Assembly (NCBI GenBank): GCA_902801565.1
Contig: CADCIX010000024.1
Span: 1-41,989 of the forward strand
Length of the DNA: 41,989 nt
DNA from: an uncultured Veillonellaceae bacterium
GTDB taxonomy: Bacteria; Bacillota; Negativicutes; Selenomonadales; Selenomonadaceae
Reading direction: 5' to 3'
The notes under the pieces are model-generated. The model did not search any database. It was given only the letters and a program-made list of their open reading frames with translations, and was not told the DNA's origin. This document shows positions 16,518 to 25,132 of this stretch, one piece after another. The first letter of the stretch is position 1, and every line of letters starts with the position of its first letter. Both the position numbers and the translations under genes were made by a program.

Positions 16518-17722
16518 ATATGGAAGAAAAGGAAGAACTGCAGCAGGCGGCCAGGATTCTCATGGAAAACCGCTGGGTCACCCGCAGGGACATGCCGGAG
16601 GAGTATCTTTCGATACGCCGCCTGGAAAGACCTCTGCGGCAATTTTTTCGTGACAGGTGCGGCTGGCCCCTGCTGGTTACTGCCCAGTTCTACAAGCTGG
16701 AGAAAATCCCCGCAAGGCCCAGGGGCTTTATGGGCCTCAGTGCCATGCAAAGCCAGGAGGACTATGTGCTGCTTTCCTGTGTGCTGGCCTTTTTGGAGGA
16801 ATACGAGACGGGAGGGCAGTTCCTGCTGGGAGATCTGGCGGAGGCACTCCTTTCCTACTATCCCGAGGATGCTTTCACCAAGAAGCTCAGCTGGGAGGAC
16901 TATGGCTGGCGCAAGTCTCTGATCCGGGTGCTGAAGCTCCTGGCAGAAGAAGGCATGATAAACATCGTGGACGATGAAAGCGAGGGCTTTGTCTCCGGAG
17001 GAATCAAGGACGGTGTGGCAGCAGGGGAGGCTCTCTATGAGGTTACGGCCCTTTCTCGCTATTTCTTGCGGAACTTTCCCAAGGAATTGCAGCAGTACAA
17101 CAGACTCGCAGAGCTCATGGAGGCGGAATTCTTTACGGAAAGCACCGAAGAGGCACAGGCCGCTCGTCTGCGCCGCCAGCGGCTCTATCGGGAACTCCTT
17201 CTCTCCCCGGTGCTCTACAAGGGGGAGGATCCCTTGGATTTCCTTTATCTGAGGAACCGCCGGGAGCGCATCAGGAATGACCTGGAGGACTGGCTGGGGC
17301 TCCACTATGAGCTTTACCAGAATGCTGCTTTGGCAGTGTCCCATGAGCAGAATGCCTGGTTTCGGGATATTTTTCCCGTCAGGTTCCGGGGTATCCATGA
17401 CATTATGCTGCATCTTTCCCATTATCTGCGGCAGCTGCCGGAGGAGGCACTGGACCATGACCTGACGGCAGGGGAATGGAAGCAGCACCTGCAGGCTTTG
17501 ACGGAGGCTGTCAAGAGCGGCTGGACCAAGGAATACCGGGAAATGAGCCAGAAGCGCCTGTCGGAGGAACTGCTGGCAGAAATGGAGGACTGGGGCATGG
17601 CAGAGGTGCAGGAGGATGGTTCCATCAGGCTGCTGTCGGCCATCTTCCGCCTGGAGGGGGCCTATCCCGAGGATTATGGGCAAAAGGCAGAGGGAAGCGG
17701 CAAATCGGAGGAGAAGGCATGA
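16514..17722 (+). CDS. jetB: Wadjet type I protein JetB (DUF2398/TIGR02678)
   Basis: JetB is the MukE-like (KITE, tandem winged-helix) subunit that bridges kleisin and SMC in the Wadjet complex. The 402-residue product shows the DUF2398 pattern: an N-terminal QQAARILMENRWVTRRD, then FFRDRCGWPLLVTAQFYKLEK, EDYVLLSCVLAFLEEYETG and, in the second half, RLRRQRLYRELLLSPVLYKG with LHYELYQNAALAVS. It overlaps jetA (ATGA, 16514-16517) and its own stop overlaps the jetC start in the same way, giving tight translational coupling and presumably fixed subunit ratios. An alternative in-frame start two codons downstream cannot be excluded. Confidence 0.88.
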   Translation: MNMEEKEELQQAARILMENRWVTRRDMPEEYLSIRRLERPLRQFFRDRCGWPLLVTAQFYKLEKIPARPRGFMGLSAMQSQEDYVLLSCVLAFLEEYETGGQFLLGDLAEALLSYYPEDAFTKKLSWEDYGWRKSLIRVLKLLAEEGMINIVDDESEGFVSGGIKDGVAAGEALYEVTALSRYFLRNFPKELQQYNRLAELMEAEFFTESTEEAQAARLRRQRLYRELLLSPVLYKGEDPLDFLYLRNRRERIRNDLEDWLGLHYELYQNAALAVSHEQNAWFRDIFPVRFRGIHDIMLHLSHYLRQLPEEALDHDLTAGEWKQHLQALTEAVKSGWTKEYREMSQKRLSEELLAEMEDWGMAEVQEDGSIRLLSAIFRLEGAYPEDYGQKAEGSGKSEEKA

Positions 17723-20700
17723 GTGAAAACCGCTGGCAGGCCAACAGGGCCGGCATTTTGAACTATTGGTATTATGATGAGGCTGAGTTCCATTTCGCGG
17801 GCGGGCGGTTGCTGCTTCGGGGCAGCAATGGCTCAGGCAAGTCCGTCACCATGCAGAGCCTTGTGACTGTCCTGCTGGACGGGGTGAAGCGGGCGGACCG
17901 GCTGGACAGCTTTGGCTCCAAGTCCCGCACCATGGATGACTATCTGCTGGGGGAAAAGGAAATCAGCGAATACGAGGAGCGCACGGGCTACCTCTATCTG
18001 GAATACAAGCGGGAGAACAGCGACCAGTACATCACCACCGGCATCGGCCTCCATGCCCGCAGGGGCAATTCCAAGGTGGATTTCTGGGGCTTTGTGCTGC
18101 AGGATGGCCGCCGCATCGGGGAGGATTTCTTTCTTTATCGCCTGGGCAAGGACCCGGAAACAGGGGAGGAGCAGAAGCTGCCCCTGACCCGCCGGGAACT
18201 GGAAAACGCCATTGGCCAGGGAGGCCGGGTCACCACGGAACAGCGGGAGTACATGGCCATGGTGAACCAGTATGTCTTCGGCTTTGAGGATATTGGCAAG
18301 TATGAGGAACTGATGAAGCTCCTCATACAGCTCCGCAGCCCAAAGCTCTCCCGTGATTTCAAGCCCAGCGTCATCTACGAGATCCTGAATGAGTCCTTGC
18401 CCACCCTCTCTGATGAGGATTTGAGGCCTCTGGCGGAGACGCTGGAAAATATGGAAAAGACTCGTCTGGCCATCGAGCAGCTGAAGCGGGAGCAGGGAGC
18501 CTTTGAGGCTATCTGCAAGGCCTATACTGCCTATAATCGGGCGGTGCTGGCAGAGCGGGCTCTTGGGGAGGCGGAGTGTCGTCGGGCCATCCAGCGGCTG
18601 AAGGACCAGATTGGGGAGCAGGAGGCCGAACTTGCTCAGGCAGCCCGGGCAGCAGAAACTGCCAAGAATCGTCAGCAGGAGCTGACGGTGGAGGCCGAGG
18701 CCCTGCGCCGGGAACAGGGAGACCTGCAGGAGCACGAGGCCTACAAGGCGGCGGAGAAGAAAAAGGAAGCGGAAAGCCAGCTGGAACTGGAGACTGCCCA
18801 GCGGGCTCGCAAGGAGGAGACACTGGGGAAGATGCGCCGCCGGGAGCTGGAGCTGCAGGAAATGGCGCAAAAGGAAGAGGCGGAGATGGCCCGGCTGGAA
18901 GAACAGGCGGAAGAACTGCTGGAGGATCTGCTGTCCCTGGCGGAAGATGCGGATTTTTCTGCCCATAGAGCCTTGGTGCAGGGCTTTGGCCTGGGAAAGG
19001 CTGAGGCCGGAGAGCATTTCGCCCTATGGCAGCGGGAGCGCAAAGACCATCAGCAGCGCCTGCTGCAAATCCAGAAGGAGCTCCGAAGCTATGAGGAACA
19101 GGAGCGGACAGCCCTGCAGATGGAACGGGAACTTGGTGAGGAAAACCGCCATTTGGATGACTGCCGCCATGAGCACCGCCGCTTGCTGGAATCTCTGGAG
19201 AAGGCAAGGGAAGACCTGGTGAAGTCCTTCTACGAGTGGAAGCAGGAGACAGGGAATGCCCTGCCCCTGGCTAAGGAGGAGGAAATTCGTCTGACGGGAG
19301 CCCTGCGGGACCTTTATCAGGGCACTGACTGGATGGAAATCCAGAATCAGCTGAATGCCATCGTCAGCCAGCTGCAGCGGCAGCTGGACGCCCGCATTGG
19401 CAAGGTACGCCTGACACTTCAGGAAACCGGAGAGAAGGCGGACAAGGCACGGGAAGAGCTGCGTGTCCTGAAGGAAACAAAGGAGGCGGAGCCGGAGCTC
19501 TCCGAGGCCTGCCAAAGGGCTAGGGCGCAGTTGCAGGAGCAGGGTATTTCCTTCCTGCCCCTCTATGAGGCCACAGAATTCCGTTCACAGGTCACGGCGG
19601 AGCAGCGGGAGAGGCTGGAGTCCGCCCTGCTGGAGGCAGGGCTTTTGAATGCCCTGCTGCTGGAAAAAAATAAAACAGCCGTCGCCCTGCCGGAAGAAAT
19701 GCGGGGGGCGGTGCTCATGGCCGGGGAGCCGGTAATGCTCTCCGAGTCCCTGCTGGATTATCTGGAGCCGATGCCGGGAGAAAGCGGCCTGAAGGAGGAG
19801 CGCATTGCCGAGATTCTGGCTTCCATAGAAGTGAATGGAGACATGTATCGTCCGGGCAGCGGCATTTCCCTTAATGTCTCCCAGGGAGCCTATGCCCTAG
19901 GGAGCCTGGCCGGAAGGGCGGCGGAAAGGGAGAATGCCCTTTTTGTCGGCAAGCAGGCCCGTGAAGCTTATCGTCGCCAGCAGATCGGGGAAAAAGAGCA
20001 GGAAATCGCAGGGCTGGAAAGCGAGCTGGAGCAGGCCCATAGTAAGGAAGAGGGTCTGCTGGCAGAAAGTGCTGCCTTGCAGCAGGCCAGGGACCGCTTC
20101 CCAAGTCCTGCCCAGGCTCAGCAGGTCTATGAGGCAGTACGCAGCCGGGAGCAGGAAATAGAGCGCCAGGAACAGCGCATCCAGGCCAAGGAGGAGGCCA
20201 GAAAGGAACTGGCGGCGGTACTTTTGCAGGAACGAAAGAAGATACAGGAGCTGCGGGGAGAGACCAATCTTTCCTTTGCCTCTGCTGCCTATGAGGAGGC
20301 TTTGGGAGCTCTTTCCGAATACGGGGAAGGGCAGCACCGGCTGACCCTGCTGGACGCGGACTTTGCCCATACGGCGGAGCTTTGCCGCCAGCATCGGCAG
20401 GAGCGTGACTATGCTGCCGGGGAAGTGGATGTACTGAAAGGCGAGCTGCTGGACAAGGATATGATTCTCTCCAGGCTGACGAAGACCATTGAGGCTCTGG
20501 CACATCAGCTGGAGGAAATGGATGCTGCCGCCATTGAGGCTCGCATTGCCCAAGTGGTGGCAAGGCTTACAGCTATTCCCGGGGAGCTGGGCCGCATTTC
20601 CCAGGAACTGGGCCAGCGGGAGCATCAGCAGGAAAGCCTGACTGCCGGGCTGGAGCAAGTCCAGCGGCGCTGCCAGCTGTACCAAAGGCTGCTCGCAAGC

Positions 20701-21879
20701 TGGCAGGATCTGGTCAGGGCAGAGGAGCTGCGGAGTTTTGGGGGAGTGCTTGAGAAAAAGAGTCTCACGGAGCTCATGCAGGCCCGCAGGAAGGACAGGG
20801 AGACCACTCTGCTCGCTTTGGCCCAAAGGGTGGAAAAGCAGTATGCACTGCACCGGGACGAGATTGCCGAGTACCGCTTCTCCTTGAGGGAATGTCCTGA
20901 TGAAATAGGGGAGAGGCCGGAAATTGCCCCGGAGGACGAGGAGATATTCCTGCCCCGCTGGGAGGCTTTGCAAAATCAGGCCTCCCGTCAGCTGGCACTG
21001 ACGGAAACGGGAGGACGGCCCCTGTCTCCCTACGAGCAGCTGCTGGAGCTGGAGCATCATCTGGCGGAGCAGGAGAGCCTCCTGTCCGAGCAGGACAAGC
21101 AAATCTATCAGGAAATCATCATGAACAGCATTGGCCGCACCATCAGCGACAGGATTTATGGGGCCGAGGACTGGATCAGGAAGATGAACCGCTTGATGGC
21201 AGGCAGCGAGACATCCAGTGCCCTGAGGTTCCGGCTGGAGTGGAAGCCTCTCACCGGGGAAGAGGACCAGGAACTGGATACAGCCGAGCTGGTGGAGCTC
21301 CTTCATAGCGATCCGGAACTTATGAGGGAAGAAGACATGAAAAAACTGGAGGAACACTTTGCTCACCGCATCGGCAGGGCACGGGAGGAGGCTGAGGCAC
21401 AGGAAAAGGATGCCGAAGCCTTCCAGGCCTCCGTGCGGGCCCAGCTGGACTACCGTCGCTGGTTCCGCTTCCGCCTTTATTACGACAAGGGGGAGCAGAT
21501 CAAACGCCGGGAGCTTACGGACAAGGCCTTCTTCCGTTTCAGCGGGGGAGAAAAGGCCATGGCCATGTATGTGCCCCTCTTTTCTGCCGCCTATTCCCGT
21601 TATATGGATGCAGGGGCGGAGGCTCCCAGGCTCATCACCCTGGACGAGGCCTTTGCCGGAGTGGATGAGCAGAACATGCGGGACATGTTCCGGCTGGTGG
21701 AGCAGATGGGGTTCAACTACATCATGAATTCCCAGGCAGTATGGGGGGACTACGACGTGGTGCCCAGCCTCAATATCTACGAGCTGCTGCGTCCTTTGAA
21801 TGCAGGCTATGTGTCCCTGTTGCCTTACCACTGGGATGGCAGGGAAAAGAAGGTTATGCTGGAGGCAGAGGATGGATGA
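17719..21879 (+). CDS. jetC: Wadjet type I SMC-like ATPase JetC (TIGR02680)
   Basis: JetC is the MukB-like SMC motor that extrudes DNA loops. The 1,386-residue protein has an N-terminal Walker A GSNGSGKS (G35-S42), long coiled coils rich in Glu, Gln, Leu and Arg (about residues 250-620 and 730-1000) around a central hinge-like region, and C-terminal ABC signature FSGGEK (S1275-K1279) and Walker B LITLDEAF (D1309, E1310), then GVDEQN. Both ATPase halves appear intact, so the protein should be functional. The true start is the ATG at 17719, which overlaps the jetB stop; the frame remains open upstream to 17476 but that part lies inside jetB. It overlaps jetD by eight bases. Confidence 0.93.
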   Translation: MSENRWQANRAGILNYWYYDEAEFHFAGGRLLLRGSNGSGKSVTMQSLVTVLLDGVKRADRLDSFGSKSRTMDDYLLGEKEISEYEERTGYLYLEYKRENSDQYITTGIGLHARRGNSKVDFWGFVLQDGRRIGEDFFLYRLGKDPETGEEQKLPLTRRELENAIGQGGRVTTEQREYMAMVNQYVFGFEDIGKYEELMKLLIQLRSPKLSRDFKPSVIYEILNESLPTLSDEDLRPLAETLENMEKTRLAIEQLKREQGAFEAICKAYTAYNRAVLAERALGEAECRRAIQRLKDQIGEQEAELAQAARAAETAKNRQQELTVEAEALRREQGDLQEHEAYKAAEKKKEAESQLELETAQRARKEETLGKMRRRELELQEMAQKEEAEMARLEEQAEELLEDLLSLAEDADFSAHRALVQGFGLGKAEAGEHFALWQRERKDHQQRLLQIQKELRSYEEQERTALQMERELGEENRHLDDCRHEHRRLLESLEKAREDLVKSFYEWKQETGNALPLAKEEEIRLTGALRDLYQGTDWMEIQNQLNAIVSQLQRQLDARIGKVRLTLQETGEKADKAREELRVLKETKEAEPELSEACQRARAQLQEQGISFLPLYEATEFRSQVTAEQRERLESALLEAGLLNALLLEKNKTAVALPEEMRGAVLMAGEPVMLSESLLDYLEPMPGESGLKEERIAEILASIEVNGDMYRPGSGISLNVSQGAYALGSLAGRAAERENALFVGKQAREAYRRQQIGEKEQEIAGLESELEQAHSKEEGLLAESAALQQARDRFPSPAQAQQVYEAVRSREQEIERQEQRIQAKEEARKELAAVLLQERKKIQELRGETNLSFASAAYEEALGALSEYGEGQHRLTLLDADFAHTAELCRQHRQERDYAAGEVDVLKGELLDKDMILSRLTKTIEALAHQLEEMDAAAIEARIAQVVARLTAIPGELGRISQELGQREHQQESLTAGLEQVQRRCQLYQRLLASWQDLVRAEELRSFGGVLEKKSLTELMQARRKDRETTLLALAQRVEKQYALHRDEIAEYRFSLRECPDEIGERPEIAPEDEEIFLPRWEALQNQASRQLALTETGGRPLSPYEQLLELEHHLAEQESLLSEQDKQIYQEIIMNSIGRTISDRIYGAEDWIRKMNRLMAGSETSSALRFRLEWKPLTGEEDQELDTAELVELLHSDPELMREEDMKKLEEHFAHRIGRAREEAEAQEKDAEAFQASVRAQLDYRRWFRFRLYYDKGEQIKRRELTDKAFFRFSGGEKAMAMYVPLFSAAYSRYMDAGAEAPRLITLDEAFAGVDEQNMRDMFRLVEQMGFNYIMNSQAVWGDYDVVPSLNIYELLRPLNAGYVSLLPYHWDGREKKVMLEAEDG

Positions 21880-23137
21880 GGAACTTTTTCTGGAGGCTCG
21901 GGGCTATTTTGAGACACATCCGGTGCTGTTGAAGCTGGCCTGGGAATTTTGCCAAAAATATCGCAGCCTGGGACACTTCGGTGGCAGCTTAAAACTGACA
22001 AGGCTGGATATTGCCGGAGAGCGGGATGTTTCTGCCTACCTGCGGAGGGAGGTGCGTCGGGGTGACAGGCTCACCTATCGGGAATTTTCCGCAGCATGGG
22101 AAAGGACCCGCTTTGGCAGCCTGTCTTTGGAGGAGTTTCTGCTGGCCTTGATGCCCAAGGACTTTACATCTAAACAGGAAGAACGGAAAAGGGAAAAGAC
22201 CGTCCGGCAGACCATCTATGAAAGGCTGGCCGAGATTTGCAAGAGCGGCTCTGCTTTGGCCTGGCTGGAGGCATTGAAGTCCAGGGAATTGCGCCTGCCC
22301 CAGAGGGACTTCTATCAGAGGGAAGAGCTGCTTGTTGCCGTGGCCCGGGCCTTGGATAATCTGCCTCAGGTCTATGAAAGACTTCCTTTTTTTGCCAATC
22401 GGGTGACGGGCAGCCCTCACGGCCTGGATTTTGACCGGGAGGAGGGCAGGCTCTTTCTTCAGGCACTGGCCTTCCTTAAGGGAGAATCTGTGCCACGGGA
22501 GGCGGATGGGCGGACAGAGCTCCTGTATGCTTATCGTGTCCTTCGGGATGATATCCTGAACTTTGCCACCGTCTATGGCCTCACGGCCTATGATGAGGCG
22601 GGCAGGGAGATAGGGTACTGGCGGCAGGCTGCGGAGAATCTGTCCCCTCTGAATGTTCCCTTTCGGGAGATCGTACGGGCAGGGAAAATTCAGCCTCTGG
22701 CAGAATCGCCGGTCTATATTGTGGAGAACTCCGGAGTGTTTTCCGCCTTGCTGGACATCTTGCAGGAAAAGGGCAGAATCATCCCTCTGCTGGCTCTCCA
22801 TGGCCAGTTGAAGGCCGCTTCCTGGGTATTGCTGGACAAGCTTGCCGCAGGAGGCGCCAAATTCCTTTACGGAGGGGACTTCGATCCGGAAGGCCTGTCC
22901 ATTGCCAACCGTCTGCTGCAAAAATATTCTGGGGCCAGTCTTTGGCATATGACCTTGGCAGAGTACGACGAGGCCAGCCAGTCCCTGCCAGAGGAAAGAC
23001 TGAAGAAACTGCCGGAAAATCTCCACCTGGCATTGCAGCCACTGGCTGAGGCCATGCAGAAAAAGAAAAAAATCCTCTATCAGGAAAGCCTGATAGAGGC
23101 GATGGAAAGGGATTTGCTGGGGGAAGCTAAAGTTTGA
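21872..23137 (+). CDS. jetD: Wadjet type I nuclease JetD (DUF2399/TIGR02679, Toprim)
   Basis: JetD is the topoisomerase-VI-like endonuclease that cuts plasmid DNA once the JetABC motor stalls on a small closed circle. The 421-residue protein has an N-terminal basic, winged-helix-type half and a C-terminal Toprim domain. The Toprim glutamate lies in IVENSG (E285) and the metal-binding aspartates in GGDFDPEG (D336 and D338). GGAGG at 21861-21865 selects the ATG at 21872. The frame is open further upstream but only inside jetC. The gene ends overlapping the 3' end of the convergent LRR gene by 11 bases, with no terminator between them. Confidence 0.92.
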   Translation: MDEELFLEARGYFETHPVLLKLAWEFCQKYRSLGHFGGSLKLTRLDIAGERDVSAYLRREVRRGDRLTYREFSAAWERTRFGSLSLEEFLLALMPKDFTSKQEERKREKTVRQTIYERLAEICKSGSALAWLEALKSRELRLPQRDFYQREELLVAVARALDNLPQVYERLPFFANRVTGSPHGLDFDREEGRLFLQALAFLKGESVPREADGRTELLYAYRVLRDDILNFATVYGLTAYDEAGREIGYWRQAAENLSPLNVPFREIVRAGKIQPLAESPVYIVENSGVFSALLDILQEKGRIIPLLALHGQLKAASWVLLDKLAAGGAKFLYGGDFDPEGLSIANRLLQKYSGASLWHMTLAEYDEASQSLPEERLKKLPENLHLALQPLAEAMQKKKKILYQESLIEAMERDLLGEAKV

Positions 23138-24992
23138 GCTTGTCTCCCAAAAGTTCCAGGATATAAGCTGCAGCCATATTGAGCCCTTTGTTTATGCATG
23201 GCTTTAAAGATCTTTTTAGGGCGGTCTTGGAAAGTATATCGTATTTCAGAAAGTCCATCACCAGAGTCTCGTCAGAGGAGTTTATGATCTGCCTTATGAT
23301 TTTGCTGCCCATTTGTTCCAAGTAGTTCTCGTAAGGCGTATCTGCGAGGTTGCGTTTGGTCTTTAACATTTTTATGGTGAGGTCTATTTTTTCCTTGGAA
23401 CTTGAGACATCCTCAAAGCAGGAGGCATAGGTATCGTAGTCGAATTTTTCCTGATTCCAGGCAATATCTATGTAAAGGCAGGAGGCTCTTCTCAGGGATT
23501 TGGGAATGGTGATTTCATCCTTGACGTTGCCATCACTATCCAGCAGCACAATGACGGCCGGGTGCCAGAGAATGTTGGCGGTACCATCGACAAGACCCGG
23601 CGGCACGGCTTCGATGCCCCCTACCAGTCCCCGGGCCGTTCCTTCAAAAGCATATATTTTGGGCGTTTTTGCGGAGGTGAACATCAGGGCGCCCCGGCCC
23701 ACAATGTTTAGGGAGCGGGGGAGGGATATTTCCTGCAGTCCTGTAAAAAGAAAAGCATGTTCGCCAAGCATCCTGAGCTTTGGGGGAAGGGAAATCTCCT
23801 TCAGTTCAACGCAGTGGGCGAAGGCGTGGGAGCCAAGGTGCTCCAGGTTTTCGGGGAGATGTATTTTCTTTAGCTTCTTGCAGCACTCAAAAACTCCTCC
23901 ACGCTGGAAAGATGTGGCATCAGGAATTTCGGTAATATTGTCGCTGAGATCTATTTTTGCCAGTTTGCTGCAGTTCATGAAGGCTCCCTGATAAATTCGC
24001 GTGACACTGTCTGGCATGGAGACCGTGGTGAGATGCTTTTGTCCGGCAAAGGCCCGGCGCCCTATAATCCGGGTATTGTCAGGTATGGCATAGGAAGAAG
24101 CGGGTCTGCTTCCGGGATAGTAAAGCAGGGTGGCGCCGTCCTTAGAAAACACGACCCCGTCAATGTCTTTGTACAAAGCATGTCCCGTAAAATGGACAGC
24201 TTCCAGTCCCTCCCAGGTGGCGATATTATCCCATTTTATCCTCTTTTTTTCCATGGTAATGTTCAGGACCTTGCAAGGGCTGGAACAGTGACGTTTCCCG
24301 CGCATCATGCTGGCGGGAGGAATGATGGGGGTGGTGATTTCTGTGGGCATGTGATCATCGAAGGCATGCTTGGAGAAATGGGTTGTCGTGGGTTTTACGA
24401 AGACGGGATTGCTGGACATGACTTTGTAAAGGGTATTGCCAACATAGATGGGTTCCTGTTGTTCTTCCAGGTTCTCCAACCAGGCGGAGTTCTCGAAAGT
24501 GGAATCTTCGGGCTGGATTTCCTGGTTTTCGAAAATGATCTCACGACATTTTGTGTATTGAAAGGCCTTATGGGAAAGCTTCTTTATATCTTTTGGCACC
24601 GTAACCGTGTCTTCCCGCCCTGCGCACATGGCCAGGTAAAGCTCATGGTCCTTTTTCTTGTAAAGCATTTTTCCATCGGTGCTGAATTCCTTGTGCTTTG
24701 GTGACAAAAGGATTTCCTCAAGGTCGGGAAATGTCCTGTTTTCCAGACCGGATATCTTCAGGTCTGCGGGGATAATGATCTTCTTTACACCGGGATAGAT
24801 GTGGTCAGTATCTTTATGGAGTGATAACTGCTTTACAGGCATGTCATTTGCCTGGGCGGGAAATTCCACCTCATCCCCATAGTCCTTAAGGTTGATGATC
24901 TGATAGCAGGTATCCCTTTTTCGTCCGTCGTCCTCTGTGAGCTCGAAGACTGTGCCCTGATAGGTAAAATCGATGACCTTCTCTTTGCGCAT
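23127..24992 (-). CDS. BspA-type leucine-rich-repeat protein without signal peptide
   Basis: The protein has 621 residues. The central part (about residues 290-440) consists of BspA-type (LRR_5) repeats of about 23 residues, e.g. IPDNTRIIGRRAFAGQKHL, MPDSVTRIYQGAFMNCSKL, LPENLEHLGSHAFAHCVEL and LPPKLRMLGEHAFLFTGL. More diverged repeats occur earlier. The C-terminal 90 residues are helical (ENYLEQMGSKIIRQIIN, then AAAYILELLGDKLKL), resembling the helical tail of other Firmicute LRR_5 proteins. No signal peptide or membrane segment is seen, so it is probably cytoplasmic. GAGGAGG seven bases before the ATG at 24992 sets the start. Five 11-bp repeats lie in its upstream region. Function unknown; protein binding is a reasonable guess. 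Confidence 0.8.
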   Translation of the reverse strand: MRKEKVIDFTYQGTVFELTEDDGRKRDTCYQIINLKDYGDEVEFPAQANDMPVKQLSLHKDTDHIYPGVKKIIIPADLKISGLENRTFPDLEEILLSPKHKEFSTDGKMLYKKKDHELYLAMCAGREDTVTVPKDIKKLSHKAFQYTKCREIIFENQEIQPEDSTFENSAWLENLEEQQEPIYVGNTLYKVMSSNPVFVKPTTTHFSKHAFDDHMPTEITTPIIPPASMMRGKRHCSSPCKVLNITMEKKRIKWDNIATWEGLEAVHFTGHALYKDIDGVVFSKDGATLLYYPGSRPASSYAIPDNTRIIGRRAFAGQKHLTTVSMPDSVTRIYQGAFMNCSKLAKIDLSDNITEIPDATSFQRGGVFECCKKLKKIHLPENLEHLGSHAFAHCVELKEISLPPKLRMLGEHAFLFTGLQEISLPRSLNIVGRGALMFTSAKTPKIYAFEGTARGLVGGIEAVPPGLVDGTANILWHPAVIVLLDSDGNVKDEITIPKSLRRASCLYIDIAWNQEKFDYDTYASCFEDVSSSKEKIDLTIKMLKTKRNLADTPYENYLEQMGSKIIRQIINSSDETLVMDFLKYDILSKTALKRSLKPCINKGLNMAAAYILELLGDKLKL

Positions 24993-25059
24993 AAAGCGCC
25001 TCCTCTCCATCTATATACCGCTGTTCAGGTTTTGATTTTTTGATCATATTTGTTCTAGC

Positions 25060-25114
25060 ATACCATAAGTATACCATAAGTATACCATAAGTATATCATA
25101 AGTATATCACAAGT
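25060..25114 (-). repeat. Five tandem 11-bp repeats upstream of the LRR gene
   Basis: Plus-strand units are ATACCATAAGT (25060-25070, 25071-25081, 25082-25092), ATATCATAAGT (25093-25103) and ATATCACAAGT (25104-25114). Three copies are identical and two carry one or two changes. Read on the gene's strand, each junction creates TATACT, a good -10 hexamer, at 11-bp steps (about one helical turn). The array lies 68 bases before the LRR gene and 18 bases after the SGNH hydrolase gene. Confidence 0.9.
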
Positions 25115-25132
25115 TTATCAACATGTCAGAAT

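Noticed and set aside
19897-21831. A 644-codon reverse-strand open frame across jetC
   Set aside because: Antisense to the coiled-coil region of jetC; leucine/glutamine-rich shadow without motifs.
24033-24704. A 223-codon forward open frame inside the LRR gene
   Set aside because: The reverse strand encodes regular BspA-type repeats with a good ribosome binding site; this forward frame has neither.
25060-25114. Tandem repeats considered as a CRISPR array
   Set aside because: Units are 11 bp and directly adjacent with no spacers, and no cas gene is present.
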